From contig SVHC01000015.1 in assembly GCA_015056055.1 (NCBI GenBank), forward strand, positions 1 to 63,567: a stretch of DNA of 63,567 nucleotides, written 5' to 3'. This document shows, in pieces, positions 9,337-18,020 of this stretch. The first letter of the stretch is position 1. Each line of letters starts with the position of its first letter. This stretch comes from Clostridiales bacterium (GTDB lineage Bacteria; Bacillota; Clostridia; Christensenellales; Aristaeellaceae). The notes under the pieces are model-generated. The model had not been told where the DNA came from. It worked only from the letters and a program-made list of their open reading frames with translations, and searched no databases. The translations under genes and the position numbers were made by a program.

Positions 9337-9404
9337 GAGAAAATCGCAAAAGTGTGGGATTTCGTACCGTAGCTATAGGATTGTTATTACTCTATATTTC
9401 GCAC

Positions 9405-9442
9405 AAAAAAAGACCTTAAGAGACGAATCTCTCAAGGTCTTT
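9405..9442 (-). terminator. Terminator after the MeTr activation-domain gene
   Basis: The stem AAAGACCTTAAGAGA / TCTCTCAAGGTCTTT with a 4-base loop is followed on the minus strand by seven T residues. It separates the 9.5-11.2 kb genes from the hsd promoter. Confidence 0.85.
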
Positions 9443-9508
9443 CTCGCTATTCAGTTAGGCGATAACCATTTTCTGCGAAATGAGGATAATGGTCATTGCC
9501 TCGGAACA

Positions 9509-10153
9509 TTATCCATGATACGGGCTTCTGCGCGAAGGACAATCGAACCTGGTACACAAAGCGCAGTTGGAATATTCTTCCTCCGCTTCGAAGAGAATGC
9601 CGGATACGCTCTTCTTGGGAACCATCAGCATGGAGGGCGTAAGCGTTACGCCAATTTCCCCTTCCACATCGCCCAGAAGTGCAAACAACGGCTTCTGATT
9701 TACAATGGGCCACTGCGGAAGCGATCCGGGATTCATCGTGTACTTAGCTGCGGTATTATACGTTCTGCGGATTGTTTCAAACACGCCGCCGGTTACGCTG
9801 CGAAGGATGTCTTCCGCAACTTCCTCAATCCAGTAGCGGAATATCGGGTCCTCCTCATTCTGTGCCGCATCGTGCAGTTCCTTGCCGGCAGTAATTACGA
9901 AAGGATACACCTTCGTAAGCCCCTTAAAGTTTTTTGCAAGCAGTTCGCTTTCAAACCGCGTTTCACCCACAAAGACGGTCGTTTCGCCTTCTACCCTTAC
10001 ATCGCAGCAGGTGAAGGCCGCCTTTGGATTCGCTGCAGCAATTGCCGCACGGTAAACCGGCAGAAAATCCTCTGCATCATCCTCGTCCAGATGCAGTTTT
10101 GCACACAGTTTCTCCCAATCCGTTTCAAAGGGCAGATTTTTCAGCAGTTCCAT
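9509..10153 (-). CDS. Orphan methionine synthase reactivation-domain protein
   Basis: A 214-residue protein resembling the C-terminal activation domain of B12-dependent methionine synthase, as found in stand-alone form in many anaerobes. Visible family features are NPGSLPQWPIVNQK (about residues 140-153), then IGVTLTPSMLMVPKKSVSGI, and a cysteine-rich tail CALCTRFDC. The domain binds SAM and helps reductive reactivation of the cobalamin cofactor. No methionine synthase lies in this window. The ATG at 10153 has GGAGGAAAAGCT directly upstream and is preferred to an earlier start. The cysteine tail could bind metal or an Fe-S cluster, which is inference. Confidence 0.75.
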   Translation of the reverse strand: MELLKNLPFETDWEKLCAKLHLDEDDAEDFLPVYRAAIAAANPKAAFTCCDVRVEGETTVFVGETRFESELLAKNFKGLTKVYPFVITAGKELHDAAQNEEDPIFRYWIEEVAEDILRSVTGGVFETIRRTYNTAAKYTMNPGSLPQWPIVNQKPLFALLGDVEGEIGVTLTPSMLMVPKKSVSGILFEAEEEYSNCALCTRFDCPSRRSPYHG

Positions 10154-10175
10154 AGCTTTTCCTCCTTGCACAGTT

Positions 10176-10859
10176 TTATTTCAGTATGATCGAAGTCAAA
10201 TCTCGGATATCGCGGATTTCATATTCCACATGCATGTCTTCCGGAAGCTGCTTGCCTTTGGGATTGTACCAGCAGGCATCAATTCCGGCGCGATTCGCGG
10301 CCAGTATATCGCTGGTAAGACTGTCCCCGCACATCAGCGCATCTTCTTTGGAAACTCCTTCCAGCGTTTCAAGTGCTGCAAACAGCATTTTCGGATCGGG
10401 TTTTTGCGTACCGACTTCCTGCGATATGATTACAGAATGGAAATAGTGCCAGAGATTCCCCTTATCAAGCCTTCCTCTTTGCACGCGCCCAATACCATTG
10501 GTAACAAGAATTATGGGGAGTTTTCCTTTGATGGTATCAAGTACTTCCAGAGCGCCATCCAGCAAAATGCACTGTTTCGAAAGCGCGTCGGCATATTTTT
10601 CCCCGATCAGAACAGGATCCGCATCGACGCCATACAAGGCGAGATATTCGCGGAATCTGCGTACCTTTACCTCATCCTGCGTAATCAGTCCCTTTTCATA
10701 ATCACGCCAGCACTGTGCATTGATCGCAGAATAATTTTTCTGTGCATCCGCATCGCAAATGTTTACCAGCGCATTGATTTCATTTATAGCATTTTCCTCC
10801 GCTGCATGAAAGTCAAACAGCGTTTCATCCGCATCAATAAGCAAAGCCTTATATCGCAT
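10176..10859 (-). CDS. HAD-superfamily hydrolase, YjjG-like
   Basis: A 227-residue HAD phosphatase. Motif I appears as LIDADETLFDF with both nucleophile and acid aspartates, motif II as ILVTNG, the lysine motif in EVGTQKPDP, and motif IV as MCGDSLTSDI. The DADETLFDF start and overall length fit the YjjG/YfnB group of nucleotidases, which remove phosphate from noncanonical pyrimidine nucleotides, but the substrate cannot be read from the sequence. It is 22 bases upstream of the reactivation-domain gene and probably cotranscribed. The ATG has GGAGG upstream. Confidence 0.85.
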   Translation of the reverse strand: MRYKALLIDADETLFDFHAAEENAINEINALVNICDADAQKNYSAINAQCWRDYEKGLITQDEVKVRRFREYLALYGVDADPVLIGEKYADALSKQCILLDGALEVLDTIKGKLPIILVTNGIGRVQRGRLDKGNLWHYFHSVIISQEVGTQKPDPKMLFAALETLEGVSKEDALMCGDSLTSDILAANRAGIDACWYNPKGKQLPEDMHVEYEIRDIRDLTSIILK

Positions 10860-10882
10860 GCCGCAACCTCACCTCCATATAG

Positions 10883-10906
10883 AAAAACCGCCTTTCGGCG
10901 GTATAA
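10883..10906 (-). terminator. Terminator after the zinc-ribbon gene
   Basis: ACCGCC / GGCGGT hairpin with a TTTC-type loop, followed on the minus strand by TTTTT. It lies just after the zinc-ribbon stop and before the HAD start. Confidence 0.75.
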
Positions 10907-10921
10907 AAAGTCCTTTGACTC

Positions 10922-11206
10922 TTAGGAACGCTTCTTTGCGAAGCACTCGCTGCAAAAGATCGGGCGATCAGTCTTCGGTACGAAGGGAACGCGGGTAGCT
11001 GCACCGCACTCTGCGCAAACGGTTTCGTACATTTCGCGTTGCTCGGTGTTGCCGCCATTACGGCTGGCCTTACGGGCGTTACGGCAGTTCCTGCAACGGG
11101 TGGGCTCATTCATGAAGCCTTTTTCTGCATAGAATTCCTGCTCGCCAGCGCTGAATACGAATTCTGCACCGCAATCTTTGCATACCAGAGTCTTGTCCTC
11201 GAACAT
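10922..11206 (-). CDS. Small double zinc-ribbon protein
   Basis: A 94-residue protein with two cysteine ribbons: CKDC ... CRNC in the first half and CAEC ... CSEC in the second, each a likely four-cysteine zinc site. The tail FAKKRS is basic. Proteins of this layout are usually annotated as zinc-ribbon domain proteins of unknown role and may bind nucleic acid or ribosomes. The ATG at 11206 has GAGGAAG upstream. It begins directly downstream of the structured RNA at 11225-11462 and may be read from the same promoter. Confidence 0.8.
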   Translation of the reverse strand: MFEDKTLVCKDCGAEFVFSAGEQEFYAEKGFMNEPTRCRNCRNARKASRNGGNTEQREMYETVCAECGAATRVPFVPKTDRPIFCSECFAKKRS

Positions 11207-11224
11207 TGTTATACTTCCTCTCAA

Positions 11225-11462
11225 ACTGTAATAATGAGCCTACCCGACTGGCTGACCTGATCTTTACCCCCACAATCGCCGGCTGGAACGTTCGCTCATA
11301 GAGACTTATGCTCCCCCACTACTAGCCCTCTCAGTTTTATACTGGCCGGTCTTACTTCTAGAGCGCACTATGATCACCGGAATTTTCCCGGCTTACGTGG
11401 ATCGCTTTGCCTGCGCCTGGCATCGACTTTCAACCACAGACCCAATCAGAGTATGACCTTGC
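11225..11462 (-). ncRNA. Probable structured noncoding RNA (candidate raiA motif)
   Basis: No reading frame fits this 240-base stretch, but it has its own strong promoter and clear structure. The ends pair: TACTCTGATTGG (11442-11453) with CCAGTCGGGTA (11241-11251) gives about 11 pairs with one bulged base, closing the whole RNA. Internal hairpins include CCGGGAAAATTCCGG and CCAGTATAAAACTG. It lies between recD2 and a small zinc-ribbon gene. The metK-recD2 neighbourhood is where the Firmicutes raiA motif RNA often occurs near comFC and raiA, so that family is my first candidate; I could not check the consensus. It may also act as a long leader of the zinc-ribbon gene. Confidence 0.6.
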
Positions 11463-11464
11463 TT

Positions 11465-11493
11465 ATTATAATCCATTCACGCTATAAAAGCAA
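11465..11493 (-). promoter_or_regulatory. Sigma-A promoter of the structured RNA
   Basis: TTGCTT (11488-11493) and a perfect TATAAT (11465-11470) are separated by 17 bases on the minus strand, placing the start near 11458-11460 at the 5' edge of the structured RNA. Confidence 0.8.
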
Positions 11494-11537
11494 GCATTTT
11501 TTGCAGTTTATTTTATTCTTCTGCCATATAAAAGCCA

Positions 11538-13682
11538 CTATTCAGCCAGCCGCCTGTCCAGCGTGCTGTACCTGAGCTGTATGCGTTTATTGGAAACCAT
11601 CTGCCATATAGCGCCTTCACGCCCTACTATAACGACAAGCTTCTTCGCACGGGTAACAGCAGTATACAAAAGATTCCGATTCATAAGCATAGGCGGACCC
11701 GAAACCAAAGGAAGCACGACTGCTTCAAATTCGCTGCCCTGACTTTTATGAACGGAAATGCAATAGGCATGCTCCAATGCGTCAATATCGCTTTCGGAAT
11801 ATACCGCTTCGCGCCCGTCATCAAAAAGTACGGTTATTTCACGGTCTGCCTTTTGAATGTCCGTGATAAAGCCAATATCGCCGTTGAATACGCCTTCGCC
11901 GTCTTCGCCGTCTTTTTCCCACATAAGGTCATAATTGTTCTTTGTCTGCATGACCTTGTCTCCTATGCGGAAAATACTGTCACCGCGAACAAGTTCGGCT
12001 TTGCCGTTTTTTCTGGGATTCAGAGCTTCCTGCAGAAGGCGGTTCATTTCATATACGCCTGTCTCACCTTTTTTCATGGGTGCCATCACCTGAATATCCC
12101 TGAGGCTATCCAGCCCGGCAAATCCCGGAAGACGCGTTTTTACCAGCGCAAGAACACTCTGCGCAGCCAACGCGCCCGTATCCTTCCGCTCAAAAAAGAA
12201 GTTCGTTTCTTTTGTCCGAAGAACAGGCATCTCGCCGCCGTTGATTTTATGCGCATTCAGAACGATCATGCTCTCCTGCGCCTGACGATAAATCCGTGTA
12301 AGACGCGCAACAGGGAGCCTTCCGCACTGTATCAAATCGCTCAGTACGTTTCCCGCACCAACAGAGGGAAGCTGGTCCGCATCGCCGACCAATATGATGC
12401 GCGTTCCCAGAGCAATCGCACGAAGCAGACTGCGCATCAGGAAAATATCCACCATAGACATTTCATCCACAATGATTGCTCTGCAATCCAGCGGACTATC
12501 TTCATCACGCTGGAATTTGCCTTCTTCACCATTGTATTCCAGCATGCGGTGCACTGTGCGTGCGTTTCTGCCGGTGGATTCCGTAATTCGCTTTGCGGCT
12601 CTTCCTGTCGGAGCACAAAGCTCCACCTTATCACCCAGCATTCGAAGGATACACTGAATACAGGTGGTCTTGCCGGTACCCGGACCTCCGGTAATGATGG
12701 TAATGGGATTTTCCATACACATCTTTACGGCTTCCATCTGCTCTTCGCCCAGTTCCACATCCATGCGCGGAAGCGACGCAATCGGAGCAACGCCATGCTG
12801 CCAAAGACGCATAATTCTGCGTGCAACATCCTGTTCTGCCTCAAAGTATTCCGGAAGATAGAAATTCTTCTGCCCGTCCAACACCTCAAGATGGAGGCTG
12901 TCGGAAAATATCAGTTGCTGCAGCGGAATTTCCAGCATTTCATCTTCCACGTTCAAAAGCGCAGCAGCTGCTGTTCGAAGCTGCGCTTCCGGCAGGAACA
13001 TATGTCCTTCCGAAATTCCCGCTTCCACCAGCACATACCGTATTCCGCATTTTATGCGGTGCTCATCCTCCATGGAAAAACCTATGCTGCGTGCAATGGT
13101 ATCCACACTTTTGAAACCCACGCCGTCTATTTCATCCACAAGCCGATACGGGTCCTTTTCGAGAATATGCTTTGCCCCCATACCGAATTTCTTATAGATT
13201 TTCAGCGCAAGATTCATCGAAATATCGTATTCCTGCAAAAACAGGATGGTCGACTGCATCTCACGATGTTCAAGATAGGATTCGGCTATCATCTCGGCTC
13301 GTTTGCCTTTGATGCCCGGTACCTCGCACAAACGATCGGGATTCGTATCCAAAACATCCAGCACCGAATCGCCAAAATAGTCCACCAGAACCTTTGCCGT
13401 TTTGGGGCCAATTCCTCGAATCAATCCGGATGCCAGATAACGTTCAATCGCCGTTTTGGTTTTCGGACGCATTGTTTCGTAGGATTCCACCTTGATCTGT
13501 GCGCCGTAGTCCCTGTGCTCGGTCCACTCTCCCTGAATGGCAATCTGTTCACCGGCAGATAGAAAAGGCATCACGCCCACGGCGGCAACTTTTTGTTTGC
13601 CGTATCGGAGCGTGATGACCGTCCACCCGTTTTGCTCGTTGCGGAAGCGTATATCTTCTACAATGCCTTCAAAACGCGGCAT
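11538..13682 (-). CDS. recD2: ATP-dependent RecD-like DNA helicase RecD2
   Basis: A 714-residue superfamily 1B 5'-3' helicase. The N-terminal domain typical of RecD2 is followed by helix-hairpin-helix elements (SGLIRGIGPKTAKVL, CEVPGIKGKRAE). The motor has Walker A ITGGPGTGKTT (about residues 335-345), Walker B IIVDEMSMVD, motif III LVGDADQLPSVG and the C-terminal VHKSQGSEF. RecD2 acts in replication-fork and mismatch-linked repair without RecB or RecC. It starts 6 bases after metK stops on the same strand, so it is probably in the SAM-riboswitch-controlled transcript. Confidence 0.95.
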   Translation of the reverse strand: MPRFEGIVEDIRFRNEQNGWTVITLRYGKQKVAAVGVMPFLSAGEQIAIQGEWTEHRDYGAQIKVESYETMRPKTKTAIERYLASGLIRGIGPKTAKVLVDYFGDSVLDVLDTNPDRLCEVPGIKGKRAEMIAESYLEHREMQSTILFLQEYDISMNLALKIYKKFGMGAKHILEKDPYRLVDEIDGVGFKSVDTIARSIGFSMEDEHRIKCGIRYVLVEAGISEGHMFLPEAQLRTAAAALLNVEDEMLEIPLQQLIFSDSLHLEVLDGQKNFYLPEYFEAEQDVARRIMRLWQHGVAPIASLPRMDVELGEEQMEAVKMCMENPITIITGGPGTGKTTCIQCILRMLGDKVELCAPTGRAAKRITESTGRNARTVHRMLEYNGEEGKFQRDEDSPLDCRAIIVDEMSMVDIFLMRSLLRAIALGTRIILVGDADQLPSVGAGNVLSDLIQCGRLPVARLTRIYRQAQESMIVLNAHKINGGEMPVLRTKETNFFFERKDTGALAAQSVLALVKTRLPGFAGLDSLRDIQVMAPMKKGETGVYEMNRLLQEALNPRKNGKAELVRGDSIFRIGDKVMQTKNNYDLMWEKDGEDGEGVFNGDIGFITDIQKADREITVLFDDGREAVYSESDIDALEHAYCISVHKSQGSEFEAVVLPLVSGPPMLMNRNLLYTAVTRAKKLVVIVGREGAIWQMVSNKRIQLRYSTLDRRLAE

Positions 13683-13688
13683 GAATTT

Positions 13689-14849
13689 TTATCCTTTCAG
13701 TGCATCAACGAAATCCAGCTTCTCCCACGGGAGATCCAGATCGTTGCGGCCAAAGTGACCGTAGCTTGCAACCTGCGCATAGATCGGGCGACGCAGCTGC
13801 AGACGCTCAATAATGGCTGCCGGACGCAGGTCAAACGTCTTTGCAACCAGCTCTGCAATCTGATCGTCCGGCATAATACCGGTTCCAAACGTATCTACCA
13901 TAACAGATACCGGCTGAGCTACGCCGATGGCGTATGCGGCGCCGATTTCGCAGCGATGTGCCAGACCGGCTGCAACTACATTCTTTGCAGCATGGCGCAG
14001 TGCATATGCAGCAGAACGGTCAACCTTCGTCGGATCCTTACCGGAGAAAGCGCCGCCGCCGTGACGACCCATGCCGCCGTAAGTATCAACAATGATCTTG
14101 CGGCCGGTGAGACCGGAGTCACCAACCGGACCGCCGACAACAAAGCGACCGGTGGGATTGATATAGTACTTGGTGTTCTCATCCAGCATATCTGCCGGAA
14201 GAACCGCACGAATAACCAGCTCCATCATGTCGCGCTCGATGGTTTCGTGGGTTACATCTTCGCTGTGCTGAGTGGAAAGAACAACCGTGTCAATGCGTAC
14301 AGGACGATTGTCCTCGTATTCAACGGTAACCTGAGCCTTGCCGTCAGGACGCAGATAGGAAACAAGGCCGTCCTTTCTTACTTCTGCCAGACGGCGCGTA
14401 AGCTTGTGGGCTGCGCTGATGGGCAGCGGCATATATTCTTCCGTTTCGTCGCATGCATAGCCGAACATCATGCCCTGATCGCCTGCGCCGATATCGAACT
14501 TACCCTGATCGCGGGTTTCCAGTGCATCATTTACGCCCATGGCGATGTCAGGGGACTGCTCGTCCACAGATACCAGAACCGCGCAGGAGTTACCGTCAAA
14601 GCCGCACTGGGCATTGTCATAACCAATCTGAGTAACCTTTTCACGGGCAATCTTATCGATCTGCACATGGCAGTTCGTGCTGATTTCCCCCATTACGAGC
14701 ACCATACCGGTGGTAGCAATGCATTCGCATGCAACGCGTGCAGCAGGATCCTTTGCAAGAATTGCATCAAGAACGGCGTCCGAAATCTGGTCGCACACTT
14801 TGTCCGGATGTCCTTCGGTAACCGATTCAGAGGTAAACAGCTTTCTCAT
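13689..14849 (-). CDS. metK: S-adenosylmethionine synthetase
   Basis: A 386-residue enzyme making S-adenosylmethionine from methionine and ATP. It shows the family signatures [19 protein letters not shown] at the N-terminus, [12 protein letters not shown] (about residues 110-121) and [16 protein letters not shown] in the second half. The ATG at 14849 was chosen over a start 24 bases upstream because [10 protein letters not shown] is the usual family N-terminus and AAGGAATAGG precedes it. A SAM-I riboswitch with a terminator lies upstream, so product feedback on transcription is expected. recD2 follows after 6 bases. Confidence 0.97.
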   Translation of the reverse strand: MRKLFTSESVTEGHPDKVCDQISDAVLDAILAKDPAARVACECIATTGMVLVMGEISTNCHVQIDKIAREKVTQIGYDNAQCGFDGNSCAVLVSVDEQSPDIAMGVNDALETRDQGKFDIGAGDQGMMFGYACDETEEYMPLPISAAHKLTRRLAEVRKDGLVSYLRPDGKAQVTVEYEDNRPVRIDTVVLSTQHSEDVTHETIERDMMELVIRAVLPADMLDENTKYYINPTGRFVVGGPVGDSGLTGRKIIVDTYGGMGRHGGGAFSGKDPTKVDRSAAYALRHAAKNVVAAGLAHRCEIGAAYAIGVAQPVSVMVDTFGTGIMPDDQIAELVAKTFDLRPAAIIERLQLRRPIYAQVASYGHFGRNDLDLPWEKLDFVDALKG

Positions 14850-14932
14850 GTTCCTATTCCTTTCTTTTTCCACCGTGGTATTCTGTCATCCGCAATTCGG
14901 GAACATGACTGCTCCCTTACGCTCTGTAAGCA

Positions 14933-14959
14933 TAAAAAATGCGAGCCGACGAGGCTCGC
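14933..14959 (-). terminator. Expression-platform terminator of the SAM riboswitch
   Basis: The stem GCGAGCC / GGCTCGC with a short loop is followed on the minus strand by ATTTTTT. It lies 15 bases past the aptamer and 84 bases before the metK start, the standard place for SAM-dependent termination. Confidence 0.9.
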
Positions 14960-14973
14960 CAAATAACAGCCGC

Positions 14974-15071
14974 GTCTTATTTTTCAGCTTGCGCTGTGGG
15001 AATTGGCACCAAGCCCTCTGGCCGGTTGCCGTGGTTTCATAGAGCCCATCTCTCCGCCACTCTGCATAAGA
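14974..15071 (-). promoter_or_regulatory. SAM-I (S-box) riboswitch aptamer
   Basis: The minus strand carries the conserved S-box order: CTTATGCAGAGTGGCGGAG, then GATGGGCTCTATGAA, CCACGGCAACC, GGTGCCAATTCC and a closing AATAAGAC that pairs with the 5' CTTAT. These are the core elements of the SAM-I family. It controls metK and probably recD2: SAM binding should favour the terminator hairpin that follows. Confidence 0.95.
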
Positions 15072-15097
15072 CAGTTTCGTATGGAATTATCATCTAC

Positions 15098-15126
15098 ACT
15101 ATATCGTATATTTCTATGTTTGTCAA
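15098..15126 (-). promoter_or_regulatory. Promoter of the metK leader
   Basis: TTGACA (15121-15126) and TATAGT (15098-15103) are 17 bases apart on the minus strand, about 30 bases before the aptamer begins. Confidence 0.85.
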
Positions 15127-15136
15127 CGGAATTATG

Positions 15137-15165
15137 TTGCAGTTTGTCGATAAGAATGCTATAAT
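15137..15165 (+). promoter_or_regulatory. Promoter of the nitroreductase-udk unit
   Basis: TTGCAG (15137-15142) and TATAAT (15160-15165) with 17 bases between, 35 bases before the start codon. It diverges from the metK promoter, with only 10 bases between the two -35 boxes. Confidence 0.8.
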
Positions 15166-15199
15166 TTGATGTATTAACGAAGCATAGGAGGTTTTTACC

Positions 15200-15730
15200 A
15201 TGGTGAATCCCGTTCTGAATGCAATTTTTGAGCGTCGCAGCATCCGCAGCTATCAGGATACCCAGCTTACGGACGAGCAGATCAAAACCCTGATGGAGGT
15301 TGCCGTAGCTTCCCCCAGCGCACGCAACTCCCAGCCGTGGCATTTCTCTTTTGTGCAGAACGCAGATCTTCTGGCTGAAATCCGTGACGCCGTAGCCGAA
15401 TCGCTCGACAGGCCGGATTTTGACGTATTTTATAAGGCCCCGACTGTTATTTTTATTTCCCGCTCTACCACCGAAAATCAGGCCTACGGCGCAATGGACT
15501 GCGGCATCGCAGTGGAAAACCTTGCTATCGCGGCACATGCAATGGGTCTCGGCAGCGTTATCCTCGGAATGCCCCGCTCTGCATTTACCTCGCCTAAGGC
15601 AGACGAATTCCGTAAGGCTCTGAACTTCCCGGAAGGATATGATTTTGCTATCGCTCTCGCCGTCGGCTATGCCGCCGCAACCAAAGACGCGCATCCCGTG
15701 GACGAAGGCAAGATCAGCCGCATTCTGTAA
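15200..15730 (+). CDS. Nitroreductase-family FMN oxidoreductase
   Basis: A 176-residue flavoprotein of the nitroreductase superfamily. The FMN-binding signature RRSIRSYQD at residues 12-20 and SPSARNSQPWHF (about 38-49) are clear, as is the GLGS motif in AMGLGSVILG. Such enzymes reduce nitro compounds, quinones or flavins with NAD(P)H; the physiological substrate is not evident. The ATG has AGGAGG upstream. The next gene starts 2 bases after its stop, so the two form an operon. Confidence 0.9.
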   Translation: MVNPVLNAIFERRSIRSYQDTQLTDEQIKTLMEVAVASPSARNSQPWHFSFVQNADLLAEIRDAVAESLDRPDFDVFYKAPTVIFISRSTTENQAYGAMDCGIAVENLAIAAHAMGLGSVILGMPRSAFTSPKADEFRKALNFPEGYDFAIALAVGYAAATKDAHPVDEGKISRIL

Positions 15731-15732
15731 CC

Positions 15733-16344
15733 ATGCTTATTATTGGTATATGCGGCGCGAGCGGAAGCGGAAAAACCACGCTCGCCGAAGAGCTTGCTTC
15801 CACAGTTAAGCATCCTCCCGTTCTGCTTAGGCAGGATACCTACTATCGCAATTATTCGCATCTGGATTTTGAAGAGCGCCGCAAATTGAATTACGACGAG
15901 CCTTCCATTTTCGATCACGATGCAATGTATCAGGATCTCTGCGACCTTTGTGCCGGAAAGCCTGTTCCCAGGCGCGAATATGATTTTGCCGCACACTGCG
16001 TAGCTCCTTCCTCCGGCTGGATTTCGCCTGCCGAAGTTATCATCATTGAAGGCATTCATTCCTTTTATGATGCTCGCATCCGCGAAATGATGGATTTCAA
16101 GTTGTTCGTAAAGGTTGATCCGGACATTTGTCTTCTCAGAAGAATGTAGCGCGATATCCGTGATCGTGGGCGTGATGTTGATGATATTTCGCGCCAGTAT
16201 CTTGACACCGTAAAGCCGATGTACGAACAGTATATCCGCGGCTATGCTGACTACGCCGATGCCATCATCTCCCACGGCGGCAAAAATCAAAAAATCGTTG
16301 ATATCCTTGGCCACTATATCAATACCCGCCTGATTGAAGCATAA
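15733..16344 (+). pseudogene. udk: Uridine kinase gene interrupted by an in-frame amber codon
   Basis: The frame encodes a uridine kinase of about 203 residues: P-loop GASGSGKTTL at residues 8-17, then RQDTYYRNYSHL, and after the stop RDIRDRGRDVDDISRQYL and the conserved tail HGGKNQKIVDI. One TAG at 16147-16149 (codon 139) falls between RRM and RDIRDRG, where the family has a polar residue such as K or Q. The frame is otherwise intact on both sides, so this is a single recent change, most simply CAG or AAG to TAG. Unless read through, it gives a 138-residue product lacking the C-terminal part. Its last 26 bases overlap convergent spoIIP. Confidence 0.8.
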
Positions 16345-17230
16345 GCTGATCAGCCAGTGCCTCTGCCAGATATGGTATGCAGGCCAGCGCTTCCTGAAGC
16401 GTATTTTCATTATGCCCAACTTCAATCAGAACCGCCGGCGTTCCTACATGCTGGTTATACCGATTGCTTTTCACCATCACATCCCGGCACAAGCCGGGAT
16501 GTTTTTCATTGAGCCGTTCTGTAACCGCACAGGCAAAATCATAGTTTGATGCAACATCCGGCTTTACAGTGAAGTTTCCGCCATCTCCAATCAGAAACAT
16601 CAGCCCTGCCACATCCTGCCCATTCACAAAAGCCGCCCGCTCTTCACCGGAAGTGTAAGCATCTCTATGAAGATCAATGTATAAATCAAACGGTTCTTCA
16701 TAGGAAAGCACCGTATTCAGCGAGCGTTCGTATGCCGTATTGAAATTCGGCATTTCATTATCTGTAACGTCATGCACCACTTCAAAACCATACAATTCCA
16801 GTATAGCACCGAGTTCTGCGCCCACCCTTACCACAGAATAATCCTTGTCCGCTGTGCGCCATGCACCCGTTTCCACATATTCATCGCCATCCACCTGTGC
16901 ATAGGCTTCATGTGTATGCGTATGATAGATCAGTATGCGCAGTTTCTTTCCTATATTTTCCGTTTCGGGCTCCGGTATATCTTCTTCCCGAACAACAGCA
17001 AGCGGCAATGGCTCGTCCTTCGACGCTTCTTCATCAATTTCAGGCAAGACGAAAGAGGAGGCATAAATTGCCTCCTCCATTTCCATTGCAACCAGGCTCG
17101 CATCTGTATTTTCCGTAGAAGCATTTCCGATCATCCTGCCGCCAAAAATCACAAGCAACAGAATCACAAGCAATGCCGCAGCAGCCCACAGCATCAGATG
17201 CGAAGCTTTCAGTACTTTGATTCGAATCAC
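16319..17230 (-). CDS. spoIIP: Stage II sporulation protein P
   Basis: A 303-residue membrane-anchored peptidoglycan hydrolase of the SpoIIDMP engulfment machinery, acting at the septal membrane of the mother cell. One transmembrane helix lies at residues 12-30, followed by an acidic linker. The catalytic SpoIIP domain shows YHTHTHEAY (about residues 100-108), DLHRDAY and EVGHNEN, in which His and Glu residues bind zinc. Length fits the shorter family members. It is the last gene of the long minus-strand block and overlaps the 3' end of udk on the other strand. Confidence 0.93.
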   Translation of the reverse strand: MIRIKVLKASHLMLWAAAALLVILLLVIFGGRMIGNASTENTDASLVAMEMEEAIYASSFVLPEIDEEASKDEPLPLAVVREEDIPEPETENIGKKLRILIYHTHTHEAYAQVDGDEYVETGAWRTADKDYSVVRVGAELGAILELYGFEVVHDVTDNEMPNFNTAYERSLNTVLSYEEPFDLYIDLHRDAYTSGEERAAFVNGQDVAGLMFLIGDGGNFTVKPDVASNYDFACAVTERLNEKHPGLCRDVMVKSNRYNQHVGTPAVLIEVGHNENTLQEALACIPYLAEALADQLMLQSGGY

Positions 17231-17284
17231 ACGAAACCACCCCGTCCCTTTTTCTTGGTACAGGATATTCGCGTGGTAATGACC

Positions 17285-17983
17285 TTATTCCATCCTGTTC
17301 AGTTCGGCTTCAATTTTTGCCGCCACAGTTTCCACCTGCGAAGCATAATCACCGTCTTCAAACATAACGCTGTTTCCGATTTCGATTCTATCCTTCGGAT
17401 ACATCTTCATGGTCACAAACTCCAGATGTTTTCCGGTTTTGGCCATATACATGCGCTCCAGAATCAAAAAACCACGGTAAATCTCGCCCACATCGCCGTC
17501 TGCCTGCGTATAGTTCACATCCGGGAAAATCAAAAGGCTTTCGCCATTCAGAAGCGCCTGTATACTTTCACGAATCGTAGACATGGACTTCGCGCTGTTC
17601 CTGTACACCGGAATCGAACGCATGGAACGCACAACCTTGGGAGCAGAAAATGCGCTCAGGCGGGCAAGAATCCATGCAATGGGCTTGGGTTTTCCACCGC
17701 GCTCGGTAAAGGTATATCCGTATGTATGCTCGAAACAGATTTTTTCATCGCAGAACACATAATAAATCCACGGACGGAAATTGCCCTTGAGATTCAGGAG
17801 TGTGTAAAGCGGGCCGGAATTATCGGCATGCCGACACAAATAGACTGCCGGGCGCGGCATGGAAGCTTCGTCCGGAACTTTGCGTATCGGAAACAAAGGG
17901 CACAGAACCATCTGTACAAACTTGAAAAACGGACCCGTCTGCCTTTTGAATTCCACTTCGCGCTTGTTATCATTTTTACGCAT
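17285..17983 (-). CDS. Divergent PlsC-like acyltransferase
   Basis: A 232-residue protein of the lysophospholipid acyltransferase fold. The block order is recognisable: LCRHADNSGP (residues about 49-58) in place of the usual NHxxxxD, then RSIPVYR, then LLIFPDVNYT in place of FPEGTRS. The His is kept but the H-x4-D aspartate is not in register, so activity or substrate may differ from true PlsC. A hydrophobic patch near residues 20-32 may touch the membrane. It lies between recN and spoIIP on the same strand. Confidence 0.7.
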   Translation of the reverse strand: MRKNDNKREVEFKRQTGPFFKFVQMVLCPLFPIRKVPDEASMPRPAVYLCRHADNSGPLYTLLNLKGNFRPWIYYVFCDEKICFEHTYGYTFTERGGKPKPIAWILARLSAFSAPKVVRSMRSIPVYRNSAKSMSTIRESIQALLNGESLLIFPDVNYTQADGDVGEIYRGFLILERMYMAKTGKHLEFVTMKMYPKDRIEIGNSVMFEDGDYASQVETVAAKIEAELNRME

Positions 17984-18020
17984 TTGTATTCACAACCCTT
18001 TTTACATCATCTGCGCCGTT

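Noticed and set aside
16147-16149. Genome-wide reassignment of the amber codon
   Set aside because: argR, yuiD, cadA and hsdR end in TAG at their expected C-termini.
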